In this document: positions 50,859-58,742 of the stretch, piece after piece
Layout: the number at the start of each line of letters is the position of its first letter
How positions within the stretch are numbered: the first letter of the stretch is position 1
The notes under the pieces: generated by a model
The model's input: only the letters and a program-made list of their open reading frames with translations
The model's database searches: none
Told to the model about the DNA's origin: nothing
DNA from: Acidobacteria bacterium SCN 69-37
Lineage (GTDB): Bacteria; Acidobacteriota; Vicinamibacteria; Vicinamibacterales; SCN-69-37
DNA: 64,000 bases
Reading direction: 5' to 3'
NCBI GenBank assembly: GCA_001724025.1
Contig: MEDJ01000005.1
Location: 1 to 64,000 of the forward strand
Program-made: the position numbers and the translations under genes

Positions 50859-52976
50859 ATGACGACACCACGCGTGCGGCGATCGCGGTTGTTCGGGGTG
50901 TGCCTTGTCGGGTCTGCGCTCTGTCTGATCGCGCCGCCCATGCGCGCGCAGACGCCCGGCCCGCCGTCAGCGCTCACGCTGGCGTTCCCGCGCCTCGCCA
51001 CCACGGCCGGTGTCGCGCGGACGCTGCAGCTCGACGGCCTGTTCGTGGAGACGCCCCAGGGGCGCATGGATCTCGCGGCACTGACCGCCGGCGCCCCCGC
51101 CACGCTGTCGGCCAACTGGTCCAATCGCACCACGCTCGCCGACGGCCGCGTCGTCACGATGACCGTCACGCGCCAGGGCGATCGCGCGCGGGTCGCCCTG
51201 CGGGCCGAACCGAGTACCGGCATCGTCCGCTGGGGTCTCGCATTCGACGTAGTTGCGGGCGAGTACTTCACAGGCATCATGGAACGCGTGGTCGATGGCC
51301 CGCAGCAGGCCTCGTGGGCTCCGGGCATCACCGCGGGCATGAACCTGCGCGGCCAGAAGGTCGATCTGCTCGTGAAGCCGACGACGTCGCTGTATGCACC
51401 GTTCTTCCTCTCGTCACGCGGTTACTCGGTCACGCTGGCGGGCACATGGCCGGGCACGCTCGACTTCGCCGCCACGGACGCCACGCGTCTGGCCCTGACG
51501 CTCGAAGGCCCCTCGTTCGAAATGGCCGTCAACACCGCTGCCACGCCCGCCGCCCTCGTGCGCGCGCACGCCCTCGAAGACGGCCCGCCGTTCGTGCCGC
51601 CCGCGTGGCTCTACTCGCCCTGGCGCTGGCGCGACGAACACACCCAGCGGACGACGTACTACGACGGCACGCCGGTCACCGGTCCGTTCAACGCGGAGGT
51701 GATGGAAGACGTGCTGATGATGCAGGCGTTCGGCATCCCGAACAGCGTCTACTGGATCGACAGGCCGTGGGGGCTGGGCGCACCGTGGGGCTACGACGAC
51801 TTCGAGATCGACCCCGATCGCCTGCCGAACTTCGGTCCCATGGTCCGCTGGCTCGACGAGCGCGGCGCAAAGACGCTGCTGTGGATCACGGCCTCCTTCT
51901 ACGGGAAGATGCAGGACGAGGCGCTCCAGCAGGGGTACGCCTACCCGGGCCAGGAACGGCCGGCCAACGGCAACAACTATCCGATGGTCGATCTCACCAA
52001 CCCCGCGGCACGCCGCTTCTGGCAGGACGGGATTGCCAAGCTGCTGAAGCAGGGCGTGGCCGGCTTCAAGCTCGACAGGGGCGAAGAGAACATTCCGGAC
52101 GACGGACCGTTCACCATGTTCGATGGCCGCCCGATCCGCGAGATGCGCAACGCCTACATCGCCCTCGCCACGAAGGCCGCGCACGACGTGGCTCGTCAAT
52201 ATCGCGGCAACGACTTCGTCGTCATGCCGCGCGCGGCGTACTCGAATACGTCGCGGTACGGCGTCTTCTGGGGCGGTGACATCGGCGGTACGCAGGAGGG
52301 CCTGCGCGCGTCGATCATCGCGGTCCAGCGATCGGCCGTGATGGGCTACGCGAACTGGGGATCGGACACCTGCGGCTACAACCAGCAGCTGATGGAACAG
52401 GAAGTGTGCGCGCGGTGGCTGGCCTTCAGCGCGTTCACACCCATCATGGAGGTGGGCCCCACGCGCAATCTCGGCTTCTGGAACCTGCCGCGCGATCCGG
52501 GCTACGACGAGGTGCTGATTGCAACGTGGCGGTTGTACGCGCGCCTGCACGCACGCCTCGCGGCGTACAGCTACGCGCAGGGTCAGGCGGCGCATCGCAC
52601 GGGCATGCCGATCGTGCGGCCGCTGTTCCTGGCCGATCCGGCGGCGCCTGCCGCGTGGACGCAGTGGTGGACGTACCTCTACGGTCCCGATCTGCTGGTG
52701 TCACCCGTGTGGGAGAAGGGCCAGCGCACGCAGGAAGTCTATCTGCCGCAGGGATCGCGATGGCGGGACGCCTGGACCGGCGGCGTCTATCCCGGCGGCC
52801 AGCAGGTGATCGTGCCAGCCGACGTCCACCAGATCCCGATCTTCGTGCGCGTGGGCTCGCGGCTGGATCTGGGCGACCTGAACCGCGAGTGGCAGGAGTC
52901 GAAGGCCGCCGCCGGGCAGCGCCCGGATCTGAAGACGCTCGACGCCGGCGTGGCCGCCTGGTTCGCCGCGCGCTGA
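50859..52976 (+). CDS. Glycoside hydrolase family 31, exported
   Basis: 705 residues with a signal peptide (LFGVCLVGSALCLIAPPMRAQ). The N-terminal beta-sandwich spans about 30-240. The (beta/alpha)8 barrel carries the probable nucleophile Asp406 in GFKLDRGE and the acid/base Asp503 in WGSDTCGY, both typical for GH31. A C-terminal beta domain follows (DLLVSPVWEKGQRTQEVYLP). GH31 enzymes are alpha-glucosidases, alpha-xylosidases or related; the fine specificity cannot be set. It is probably periplasmic, supplying sugars to the PQQ dehydrogenase encoded next. Confidence 0.93.
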   Translation: MTTPRVRRSRLFGVCLVGSALCLIAPPMRAQTPGPPSALTLAFPRLATTAGVARTLQLDGLFVETPQGRMDLAALTAGAPATLSANWSNRTTLADGRVVTMTVTRQGDRARVALRAEPSTGIVRWGLAFDVVAGEYFTGIMERVVDGPQQASWAPGITAGMNLRGQKVDLLVKPTTSLYAPFFLSSRGYSVTLAGTWPGTLDFAATDATRLALTLEGPSFEMAVNTAATPAALVRAHALEDGPPFVPPAWLYSPWRWRDEHTQRTTYYDGTPVTGPFNAEVMEDVLMMQAFGIPNSVYWIDRPWGLGAPWGYDDFEIDPDRLPNFGPMVRWLDERGAKTLLWITASFYGKMQDEALQQGYAYPGQERPANGNNYPMVDLTNPAARRFWQDGIAKLLKQGVAGFKLDRGEENIPDDGPFTMFDGRPIREMRNAYIALATKAAHDVARQYRGNDFVVMPRAAYSNTSRYGVFWGGDIGGTQEGLRASIIAVQRSAVMGYANWGSDTCGYNQQLMEQEVCARWLAFSAFTPIMEVGPTRNLGFWNLPRDPGYDEVLIATWRLYARLHARLAAYSYAQGQAAHRTGMPIVRPLFLADPAAPAAWTQWWTYLYGPDLLVSPVWEKGQRTQEVYLPQGSRWRDAWTGGVYPGGQQVIVPADVHQIPIFVRVGSRLDLGDLNREWQESKAAAGQRPDLKTLDAGVAAWFAAR

Positions 52977-53084
52977 ATCCCGGGTACCGGCCCGGGCCCG
53001 AACCGACATAATGGACCGTGCCGCGATCCGCCTCGTGGCATCCGTGAGTGCACGTGATGCCGGGATGATTCCGGGAGGAGAACG

Positions 53085-54317
53085 ATGAAGGTCTTATCGA
53101 GTACGGTACTGCTGCTGGCGCTGGTCGCGCCGACGGCCCAGGCGCAAATCAACGCAGGCAACAAGGCGGCCGAGGCCAGCCTGCCATTCACGCTGACGCA
53201 GGTGGCGACGTTCAACCTGCCCTGGCGCATCGCCTTCCTGCCCGATGGGCGCATGCTCATCACCGAAAAGGTCGGCCCCGTGTGGCTCGTGACGCAGCAG
53301 GGGCAGAAGACCCCGGTGGCGAACGTGCCGGCGGTTCTGGCCCAGGGACAGGGTGGCATGCTGGGGGTGTACCTCTCCCCCGACTACGCCACGACCCGCC
53401 ACGTGTATCTCACCTATGCGGAACCGGCGACGGAGCCGGGTGCCGCAGGATCGAGCCTGTCGCTGGCGCGCGCCACGCTGACACTGACGAACGCGGCGGC
53501 CAGCCTCGACGGGCTCGAGGTGCTGTGGCGCGAGATGCCGAAGGGCCGCGGCGGCCAGTTCGGCGGGGCCATCGCCTTCTCGGCCGACGGGCAGTACCTG
53601 TTCCTGTCTGTCGGTGATCGCCAGCGCATGACGCCCGCGCAGGATCCGAACACCGAGCTCGGGAAAATCCTGCGGCTGACGCTCGACGGCAAGCCGGCGG
53701 CCGGCAATCCCCGGGCCGGACAGACGGGCGCTTCGACGCGTCCCCTGATCAATCCGCCCAGCGATACCGAGGTCGCGAAGACCGCGCCGGTGATCAGCAC
53801 CTACACGATTCCGGGATCGAACCTCGCGCCGGCCGAAACCTGGAGCACCGGCCACCGCACGCCCTACGGGCTGGCGTTCGGCCCGGACGGCCGGCTGTGG
53901 GAACTCGAGCACGGGCCTCGCGGCGGCGACGAACTGAATCTGATCGAGCCGGGCAAGAACTACGGCTGGCCGCTGGTGTCCTACTCGACCAACTACAACG
54001 GCACGCCCATCCCGAGCCCCGATACGCGGACGGATCTCACGAAGCCGGTCATCTACTGGACGCCGGTCATCGCACCGGGCAACCTCACGTTCTACAAGGG
54101 CGCGATGTTTCCCGCGTGGGAGGGCTCCGCGCTGATTGGCGGCATGGCGAGCAAGACGCTCAGCCGGGTGACGTTCGACGGCAAGGGCGGTGCGACGCCC
54201 GCCGAGCGCTGGGACGTCGACCATCGCGTGCGCGACGTGGCCGTGGCGCCCGACGGAGCCGTGTGGCTGCTCGAGGACGCCAATCCCGGCGGCCTCTTCC
54301 GCGTGACGCCGCAGTAG
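53085..54317 (+). CDS. PQQ-dependent sugar (aldose) dehydrogenase, exported
   Basis: 410 residues. It has a signal peptide (VLSSTVLLLALVAPTAQA) and the six-bladed propeller of the soluble glucose/aldose sugar dehydrogenases: LPWRIAFLPDGRMLITEKVG, QGGMLGVYLSPDYA, STGHRTPYGLAFGPDGRLWELEHGPRGGDEL, NYGWPLVSY, VIAPGNLTFYKG. The HRTP and EHGPRGGDE motifs form the catalytic/PQQ site. It oxidises aldoses to lactones in the periplasm. SD GGGAGGAG lies before the ATG. It follows the GH31 gene on the same strand. Confidence 0.93.
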   Translation: MKVLSSTVLLLALVAPTAQAQINAGNKAAEASLPFTLTQVATFNLPWRIAFLPDGRMLITEKVGPVWLVTQQGQKTPVANVPAVLAQGQGGMLGVYLSPDYATTRHVYLTYAEPATEPGAAGSSLSLARATLTLTNAAASLDGLEVLWREMPKGRGGQFGGAIAFSADGQYLFLSVGDRQRMTPAQDPNTELGKILRLTLDGKPAAGNPRAGQTGASTRPLINPPSDTEVAKTAPVISTYTIPGSNLAPAETWSTGHRTPYGLAFGPDGRLWELEHGPRGGDELNLIEPGKNYGWPLVSYSTNYNGTPIPSPDTRTDLTKPVIYWTPVIAPGNLTFYKGAMFPAWEGSALIGGMASKTLSRVTFDGKGGATPAERWDVDHRVRDVAVAPDGAVWLLEDANPGGLFRVTPQ

Positions 54318-54334
54318 CCGATCCGCGACACACA

Positions 54335-54362
54335 CAGCACGGGAGCCCTCGCTCCCGTGCTG
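54335..54362 (+). terminator. Strong hairpin after the PQQ sugar dehydrogenase
   Basis: CAGCACGGGAG (54335-54345) and CTCCCGTGCTG (54352-54362) form a perfect 11-bp stem with loop CCCTCG, before the end of the convergent VOC gene. Confidence 0.7.
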
Positions 54363-54393
54363 CCCCACCATGAACCCGCACGCGCCCGTAGGC

Positions 54394-54783
54394 CTACCAC
54401 GCAGGCTGCGTCAGCTGGATCAGATTGCCGCAGGTATCGTCGAGCACGGCCCTCGAGCCCCAGTTTTCCGTGGTGAGCGGCACCGTGAACGTCACGCCGA
54501 GCCCGGAGAGCCGCTCGTACTCACGCGAAAGATCGGCCGTATGAAAGATGGTCGCGGGCTGCCCCTGCTGGAACAGCGCCTGCTGATAGGCTCTGGCCGC
54601 GGGACTGTCGTTGAGCGCCAGCTGCAGTTCGACGCCTTCAGGTTCTTCCGGCGACACGACGGTCAGCCAGCGATAGCCGCCGTGCGTCACATCGCCCTTC
54701 TTCACGAAGCCGAGCACGTCCGTATAGAAACGCAGCGCCTTCTCATGGTCGTCCACGTACAGGCTCGTCAGTTTGATTCTCAT
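54394..54783 (-). CDS. VOC (glyoxalase-like) family protein
   Basis: 129 residues, two beta-alpha-beta-beta-beta modules: LTSLYVDDHEKALRFYTDVLGF, GVELQLALND, ATIFHTADLSREYERLSGLGV, and AVLDDTCGNLIQLTQ. Metal-dependent or ligand-binding VOC enzymes of this length often act on small metabolites or antibiotics. It is transcribed away from an ECF41 sigma gene, and a sequence matching the ECF41 promoter consensus precedes it, so it is the likely target of that sigma. Confidence 0.9.
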   Translation of the reverse strand: MRIKLTSLYVDDHEKALRFYTDVLGFVKKGDVTHGGYRWLTVVSPEEPEGVELQLALNDSPAARAYQQALFQQGQPATIFHTADLSREYERLSGLGVTFTVPLTTENWGSRAVLDDTCGNLIQLTQPAW

Positions 54784-54837
54784 CGATTCCCTCGCATGGT
54801 CTGGTCACGTTCGCGGGCGGTCGCCCGTCTTTACCAT

Positions 54838-54864
54838 GACGGGCCGCGAGGGAGAAATGTGACC
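54838..54864 (-). promoter_or_regulatory. Predicted ECF41-type promoter of the VOC gene
   Basis: On the minus strand GGTCACA (54864-54858) is followed by a 16-base spacer and CGTC (54841-54838). The known ECF41 consensus, as I recall it, is TGTCACA-N16-CGTC, so it matches in 10 of 11 positions and the exact spacing. The distance to the VOC ATG is about 55 bases. It lies directly before the ECF41 sigma gene. Confidence 0.7.
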
Positions 54865-54865
54865 G

Positions 54866-55753
54866 ATGGCCACGCCTGAGCTGCTCGCCGGTCTGTTCGA
54901 GGAGCATCGACCGCACGTCCGGGCGATCGCCTATCGCATGCTCGGCTCGCTCGGGGATGCCGACGATGCGGTTCAGGACACCTGGATCCGGATGAGCCGC
55001 GCCGACACCAGCGGCGTCGACAACCTGCGCGCGTGGTTGACGACGGTCGTCTCGCGGGTGTGCCTCGACATGCTGCGCGCGCGGGCGGCGCGCCGGGAGG
55101 AGTCCCTGGACACGCACGTGCCCGATCCAATCGTCACTCGTGCACGGAGGGACGAGGGGCCCGAGGCCGAGGCGCTGCGCGCCGACTCGCTCGGCTTGGC
55201 GCTCCTCGTCGTCTTCGACACGCTCGACCCGGACGAACGGCTGGCGTTCGTGCTCCACGACGTGTTCGGCCTGACCTTCGCAGAGATCGCGCCCATCGTG
55301 GATCGATCAGTTCCCGCCACGCGCCAGCTCGCCAGCCGCGCCCGCCGCCGGGTCCGCGGCCAGGCTCCTTCACCAGATCCCGACCTGCGGGCGCAGCGTC
55401 GAGTGGTCGAGGCCTTTCTCGCGGCGGTCAGCGACGGTGACGTCGACGCGCTCGTCGCGGTTCTGGCCCCGGACATCGTGCTGCGGGCCGATGGCGGTGC
55501 CGCGAAAGGCCTGTCGCGCGTGGTCCGCGGCGCTCAGGATGTCGTGTCTCAGGCGGCGATGTTCTCGAAGCTCGCGCTGTCGAATCAGATCGTGCTGGTC
55601 AACGGCCACATCGGCGTGGTGTCGCGGCTGCCCGACGGACGCCCGTTCTCGGTGATCGGCTTCACGGTCTCGGGCGGCCGGGTCGTCGAGATCGACATTC
55701 TGGCCGACGCGGATCGGATCGCCCGACTCGATCTGCCGACGGCCACGGACTGA
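54866..55753 (+). CDS. ECF41-family RNA polymerase sigma factor with SnoaL-like tail
   Basis: 295 residues. Sigma-2 region: LFEEHRPHVRAIAYRMLGS, DADDAVQDTWIRM, WLTTVVSRVCLDMLR. Sigma-4: LDPDERLAFVLHDVFGLTFAEIAPIVDRS. A ~110-residue C-terminal NTF2/SnoaL-like domain (VEAFLAAVSDGDVDALVAVLAPDIVLRADGG) is the hallmark of ECF41. Instead of an anti-sigma protein, the C-terminal domain regulates the sigma. The gene normally neighbours its target, here the divergent VOC gene. Confidence 0.93.
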   Translation: MATPELLAGLFEEHRPHVRAIAYRMLGSLGDADDAVQDTWIRMSRADTSGVDNLRAWLTTVVSRVCLDMLRARAARREESLDTHVPDPIVTRARRDEGPEAEALRADSLGLALLVVFDTLDPDERLAFVLHDVFGLTFAEIAPIVDRSVPATRQLASRARRRVRGQAPSPDPDLRAQRRVVEAFLAAVSDGDVDALVAVLAPDIVLRADGGAAKGLSRVVRGAQDVVSQAAMFSKLALSNQIVLVNGHIGVVSRLPDGRPFSVIGFTVSGGRVVEIDILADADRIARLDLPTATD

Positions 55754-55775
55754 CACGCCGGATCGCGGTGCGCGA

Positions 55776-56360
55776 TCACTCGTCATCCGTCGACGCGTGT
55801 GCCAGGCCACTTTGATCCTGGGCCAGCAGCGCCTCGACCGCAGTGACCAGGCGGGCGCCGCGCAGATCGATGGCGACCACACGGCCGTCGGGATCGATCA
55901 GCAGAGACATCGGCAAGGCACCCACGCCAAACTGCTCGGCCATCGGGCCGTCGTACCCGCCAGGCTCGCGGATCTGCGGCCAGGCGACACGATGACGATT
56001 GAGCCAGGAGACGAGCTGACGTCGATCCGTCACGTCAAGGCTGATGCCGATGACCTGGACGCGCGCGGGATCGAATCGCTCGTGGATGCGCCGCAGCCAC
56101 GGGATCTCGCGCCAGCAGGGCGGACACCACGTGGCCCAGACGTCCACGACGACCACTCGACCGCGCAGATCGGCTGCCGTCCAGCGGCGCCCCGTCATAT
56201 CCCGGGCATCGAACGCGGCAAAGGCGCGCGTCAGCGTGTCGAGCCGGTCCGCCTGGCCCGACGCGCGAGCGGACAGCGCGCCCGTGAGCACACAGACCGC
56301 CATCACCAGAGCGAATGCCCCGCCGCGCCCGCACCGGCCCCGCACGTCAGAACTCCGCAC
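55776..56360 (-). CDS. TlpA/ResA-type thioredoxin-like protein, exported
   Basis: 194 residues. It has a signal peptide or anchor (FALVMAVCVLTGALSARA) and a thioredoxin fold with the active site WATWCPPC, VQVIGISLD, a probable cis-Pro in VGALPMSLLIDPDG. It reduces or oxidises disulfides in the periplasm, for instance in c-type cytochrome maturation or copper-protein assembly. Its start overlaps the stop of the TonB receptor gene by 14 bases, so both are one operon. Confidence 0.9.
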   Translation of the reverse strand: MRSSDVRGRCGRGGAFALVMAVCVLTGALSARASGQADRLDTLTRAFAAFDARDMTGRRWTAADLRGRVVVVDVWATWCPPCWREIPWLRRIHERFDPARVQVIGISLDVTDRRQLVSWLNRHRVAWPQIREPGGYDGPMAEQFGVGALPMSLLIDPDGRVVAIDLRGARLVTAVEALLAQDQSGLAHASTDDE

Positions 56361-58638
56361 GCAGCCCGAGGCTCACCGAGCGCGGAAACCGCGGGCCGTA
56401 GACGTAATCCGAGTCGCGGAACGGGCCCTGATCGAGGTCCCGCTGATACGCGTTCGTCAGGTTCCGGCCAGCGAGCGTCACGGTCAGCCGCCGCGTGCTT
56501 CGCACGTACACGGGATACGCGGCGCTGGCATCGAGTGTCACGAAGCTCGGCGTAGTCTCCACCCGATCGCGATCGATGAAGCCGGCGTAGTGCGGCGCTG
56601 TCATCGAACCTGCGTATCGCAGCCCGACGAAGATCGTCCCGAGCCGTCCGGTCACCCAGCTCATCGTCAGGTTGGCGTAGCGGTTCGGCGTGCGGAAGAA
56701 GTTCCTGCTGCCGAAGTCGGGCTCGGCCTCGCCATAACGCGCCCGCTGGAACACGACGCCACCCTGCAGGACGAACGCGTCGCCGATTCCCCAGCCGGCA
56801 TTCGCTTCGACGCCATACACGCGCGCATCGCCGTGATTGATCTTCAGGAACTCGATGGCGTCGGTGACGGGATCGTCGTGCTCGTGAGCGAGAAAGAGAT
56901 CGCTCAGCCCGGTGTAAAAGCCATTGAGCTCGAACAGTGCCTGACCGATTCCCGCCTGCGGCCGCCACTCGCCGCCCAGCATGTAGTTCGTGGACCGCTC
57001 CTCGCGCAGACCAGGATCGAGACGGATGAGGCGCACGTCACCGCCGACCGAGCTGAGGTGCAGATCCTCGTCGAAGGCCTGCGGCGCGCGAAAGCCGCGC
57101 GCGATCGAGGCGCGGATGTTCGCGGACTCGGCAGGCGAGATCATCACCGCCACACGCGGTGACGCGACGACCCGATCGACGGCCGAGTGCTTGTCGGCGC
57201 GGAGGCCGTAGACGAGTTCCCATCCACGCGCAAACGCCCAGGCATCCTGCGCGAACAGCCCGACGTTGCGATAGACGTCATCCGTGAACCGATCGTAGGC
57301 CGGCTGCTCGTCCTGAAGGTCTTCCCACGTCGCCTGTGCGCCCCAGGTCAGCGTGTGCCGGCCGAGGTACTGATTCACCTGGGAATCGGCCAGGAACAGC
57401 CGGCTGTCGGTCACACCGAAGGCATTCGGATCCTGTCCCGTCCCGTAGTAGCTGTCGCGGTGGGTGTCGGCGACGGCGAGCGTGACGCGATAGTCCATCG
57501 ACGAGTTGACGCCATGAAACCAGGTCGTGCCCGCTCCTACCCGGCGCGTGTCGATCCACTCGGCGATCTCGGCCCGATCGGGCGGCAGGTGCAGTTGATC
57601 GCCGCCGCGACGTTCCTCACCGAGCATCGTCAGCTCGCCCGTGAGCTTCGCGCGGCCGTCGAGCAGATATCGACTGGCGCGGCCGCCGCCCGCACGCAGT
57701 TTCCTGTACGAGATTTCGGTGAAGCCATCACCGGAGAGGTCGATCGGGTCGACGTCGTCGATCTGCACGAAGCCTGTCGCGTTCGTCCGCCGATCGCTCG
57801 ACGCCCAGTCGATCGATCCGCTGTGGGAATAGTTGGCGTGCCCCTCGGTGACGTCCACGCGCGTCTCGAATCCCCCGGCCGGGCGTGACGGCTCGCGCGA
57901 GATGATGTTCACCACACCGCCGACCGATCCCGAGCCATAGAGCGCCGAGCCACCACCCTTGACGATCTCGATGCGCTCGATCATCCGGCTGGGAATCTGC
58001 TCGATGCCATAGACCTGTGCCAGCGACGAGACGACAGGCTGGCCGTCCATCAGGATCTGCGTGTACGGGCCGTCGAGCCCGAGGAGCCGGATCTGGGAGA
58101 AGTTGCAGTTCTGGCAATTCGATTCCACCCGCACGCCCGTCGTGTACTCCACCGCGTCGGCCAGCGTGCGCGCCGCGATCGCGTGCATCAACGTCTTGTC
58201 GACCACCTCCGTCCGCACCGGCACGTCCTGCAGACGACGGCTCGTGCGCGTGGCCGTGACGACGACGTCATCGCTGAAGCCCGCGGGTTGCAGCGGCACG
58301 TCGAGCGACGCGACAGTGCCCGGGGCTGGCATGTCCACCTGCCGGGTCTCGCTGCGGAAGCCGCTGAGTGAGGCCACCACGATGACGCGCCAGCCTGGCG
58401 TCAGGTTCGACAGACAGAAGCGCCCGTTCTCGTCGGTGACAACGTCCCCGCCAGGGGTCGCCGAGACAAGCACGCCCGGCAGCGGCAGGCCGGTGGCGTC
58501 GACCACGCGCCCGTCGATAGCGCACGCCACGCCGGTGCGTTCCTGCGCGGCGGCAGAGACGTCTGCCTCCGCAAGTGCCTGTAATGAGGGGAATAAGGTC
58601 AGGCTGACCACCGAGAACACGCCAAGAATATTTTGCAT
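56347..58638 (-). CDS. TonB-dependent outer membrane receptor
   Basis: 763 residues. A signal peptide, then a carboxypeptidase-regulatory-like domain (IDGRVVDATGLPLPGVLVSA, about 40-125), then a TonB box/plug: VVVTATRTSRRLQDVPV, ALYGSGSVGGVVNIISREP. The beta-barrel ends in SLGLRAEF, the final Phe typical of outer-membrane proteins. The plug contains NCQNCNFSQIRLLGLDGPY, whose CxxC is seen in some siderophore, haem or copper receptors. It should take up a metal chelate or similar ligand. The start ATG overlaps the predicted -10 box, so a later GTG at 58620 is possible. Followed by tlpA in one operon. Confidence 0.92.
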   Translation of the reverse strand: MQNILGVFSVVSLTLFPSLQALAEADVSAAAQERTGVACAIDGRVVDATGLPLPGVLVSATPGGDVVTDENGRFCLSNLTPGWRVIVVASLSGFRSETRQVDMPAPGTVASLDVPLQPAGFSDDVVVTATRTSRRLQDVPVRTEVVDKTLMHAIAARTLADAVEYTTGVRVESNCQNCNFSQIRLLGLDGPYTQILMDGQPVVSSLAQVYGIEQIPSRMIERIEIVKGGGSALYGSGSVGGVVNIISREPSRPAGGFETRVDVTEGHANYSHSGSIDWASSDRRTNATGFVQIDDVDPIDLSGDGFTEISYRKLRAGGGRASRYLLDGRAKLTGELTMLGEERRGGDQLHLPPDRAEIAEWIDTRRVGAGTTWFHGVNSSMDYRVTLAVADTHRDSYYGTGQDPNAFGVTDSRLFLADSQVNQYLGRHTLTWGAQATWEDLQDEQPAYDRFTDDVYRNVGLFAQDAWAFARGWELVYGLRADKHSAVDRVVASPRVAVMISPAESANIRASIARGFRAPQAFDEDLHLSSVGGDVRLIRLDPGLREERSTNYMLGGEWRPQAGIGQALFELNGFYTGLSDLFLAHEHDDPVTDAIEFLKINHGDARVYGVEANAGWGIGDAFVLQGGVVFQRARYGEAEPDFGSRNFFRTPNRYANLTMSWVTGRLGTIFVGLRYAGSMTAPHYAGFIDRDRVETTPSFVTLDASAAYPVYVRSTRRLTVTLAGRNLTNAYQRDLDQGPFRDSDYVYGPRFPRSVSLGLRAEF

Positions 58639-58665
58639 ATCAGAGTTTCATTTTTGAATAGTCAA
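58637..58665 (-). promoter_or_regulatory. Promoter and palindrome upstream of the TonB receptor gene
   Basis: On the minus strand TTGACT (58665-58660), 17 bases, then TGATAT (58642-58637). The perfect palindrome ATTTTTGA-ATAG-TCAAAAAT (58650-58669) overlaps the -35 box and is the most AT-rich stretch of the region, a good candidate operator for a Fur-like or other repressor. Confidence 0.5.
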
Positions 58666-58742
58666 AAATTAACTCACGACACAACAAAACACAAGCGCCG
58701 GCCCGCCCCCCGCCTCCCAGCCTGCCGCCTCCCCGCCCCCTG

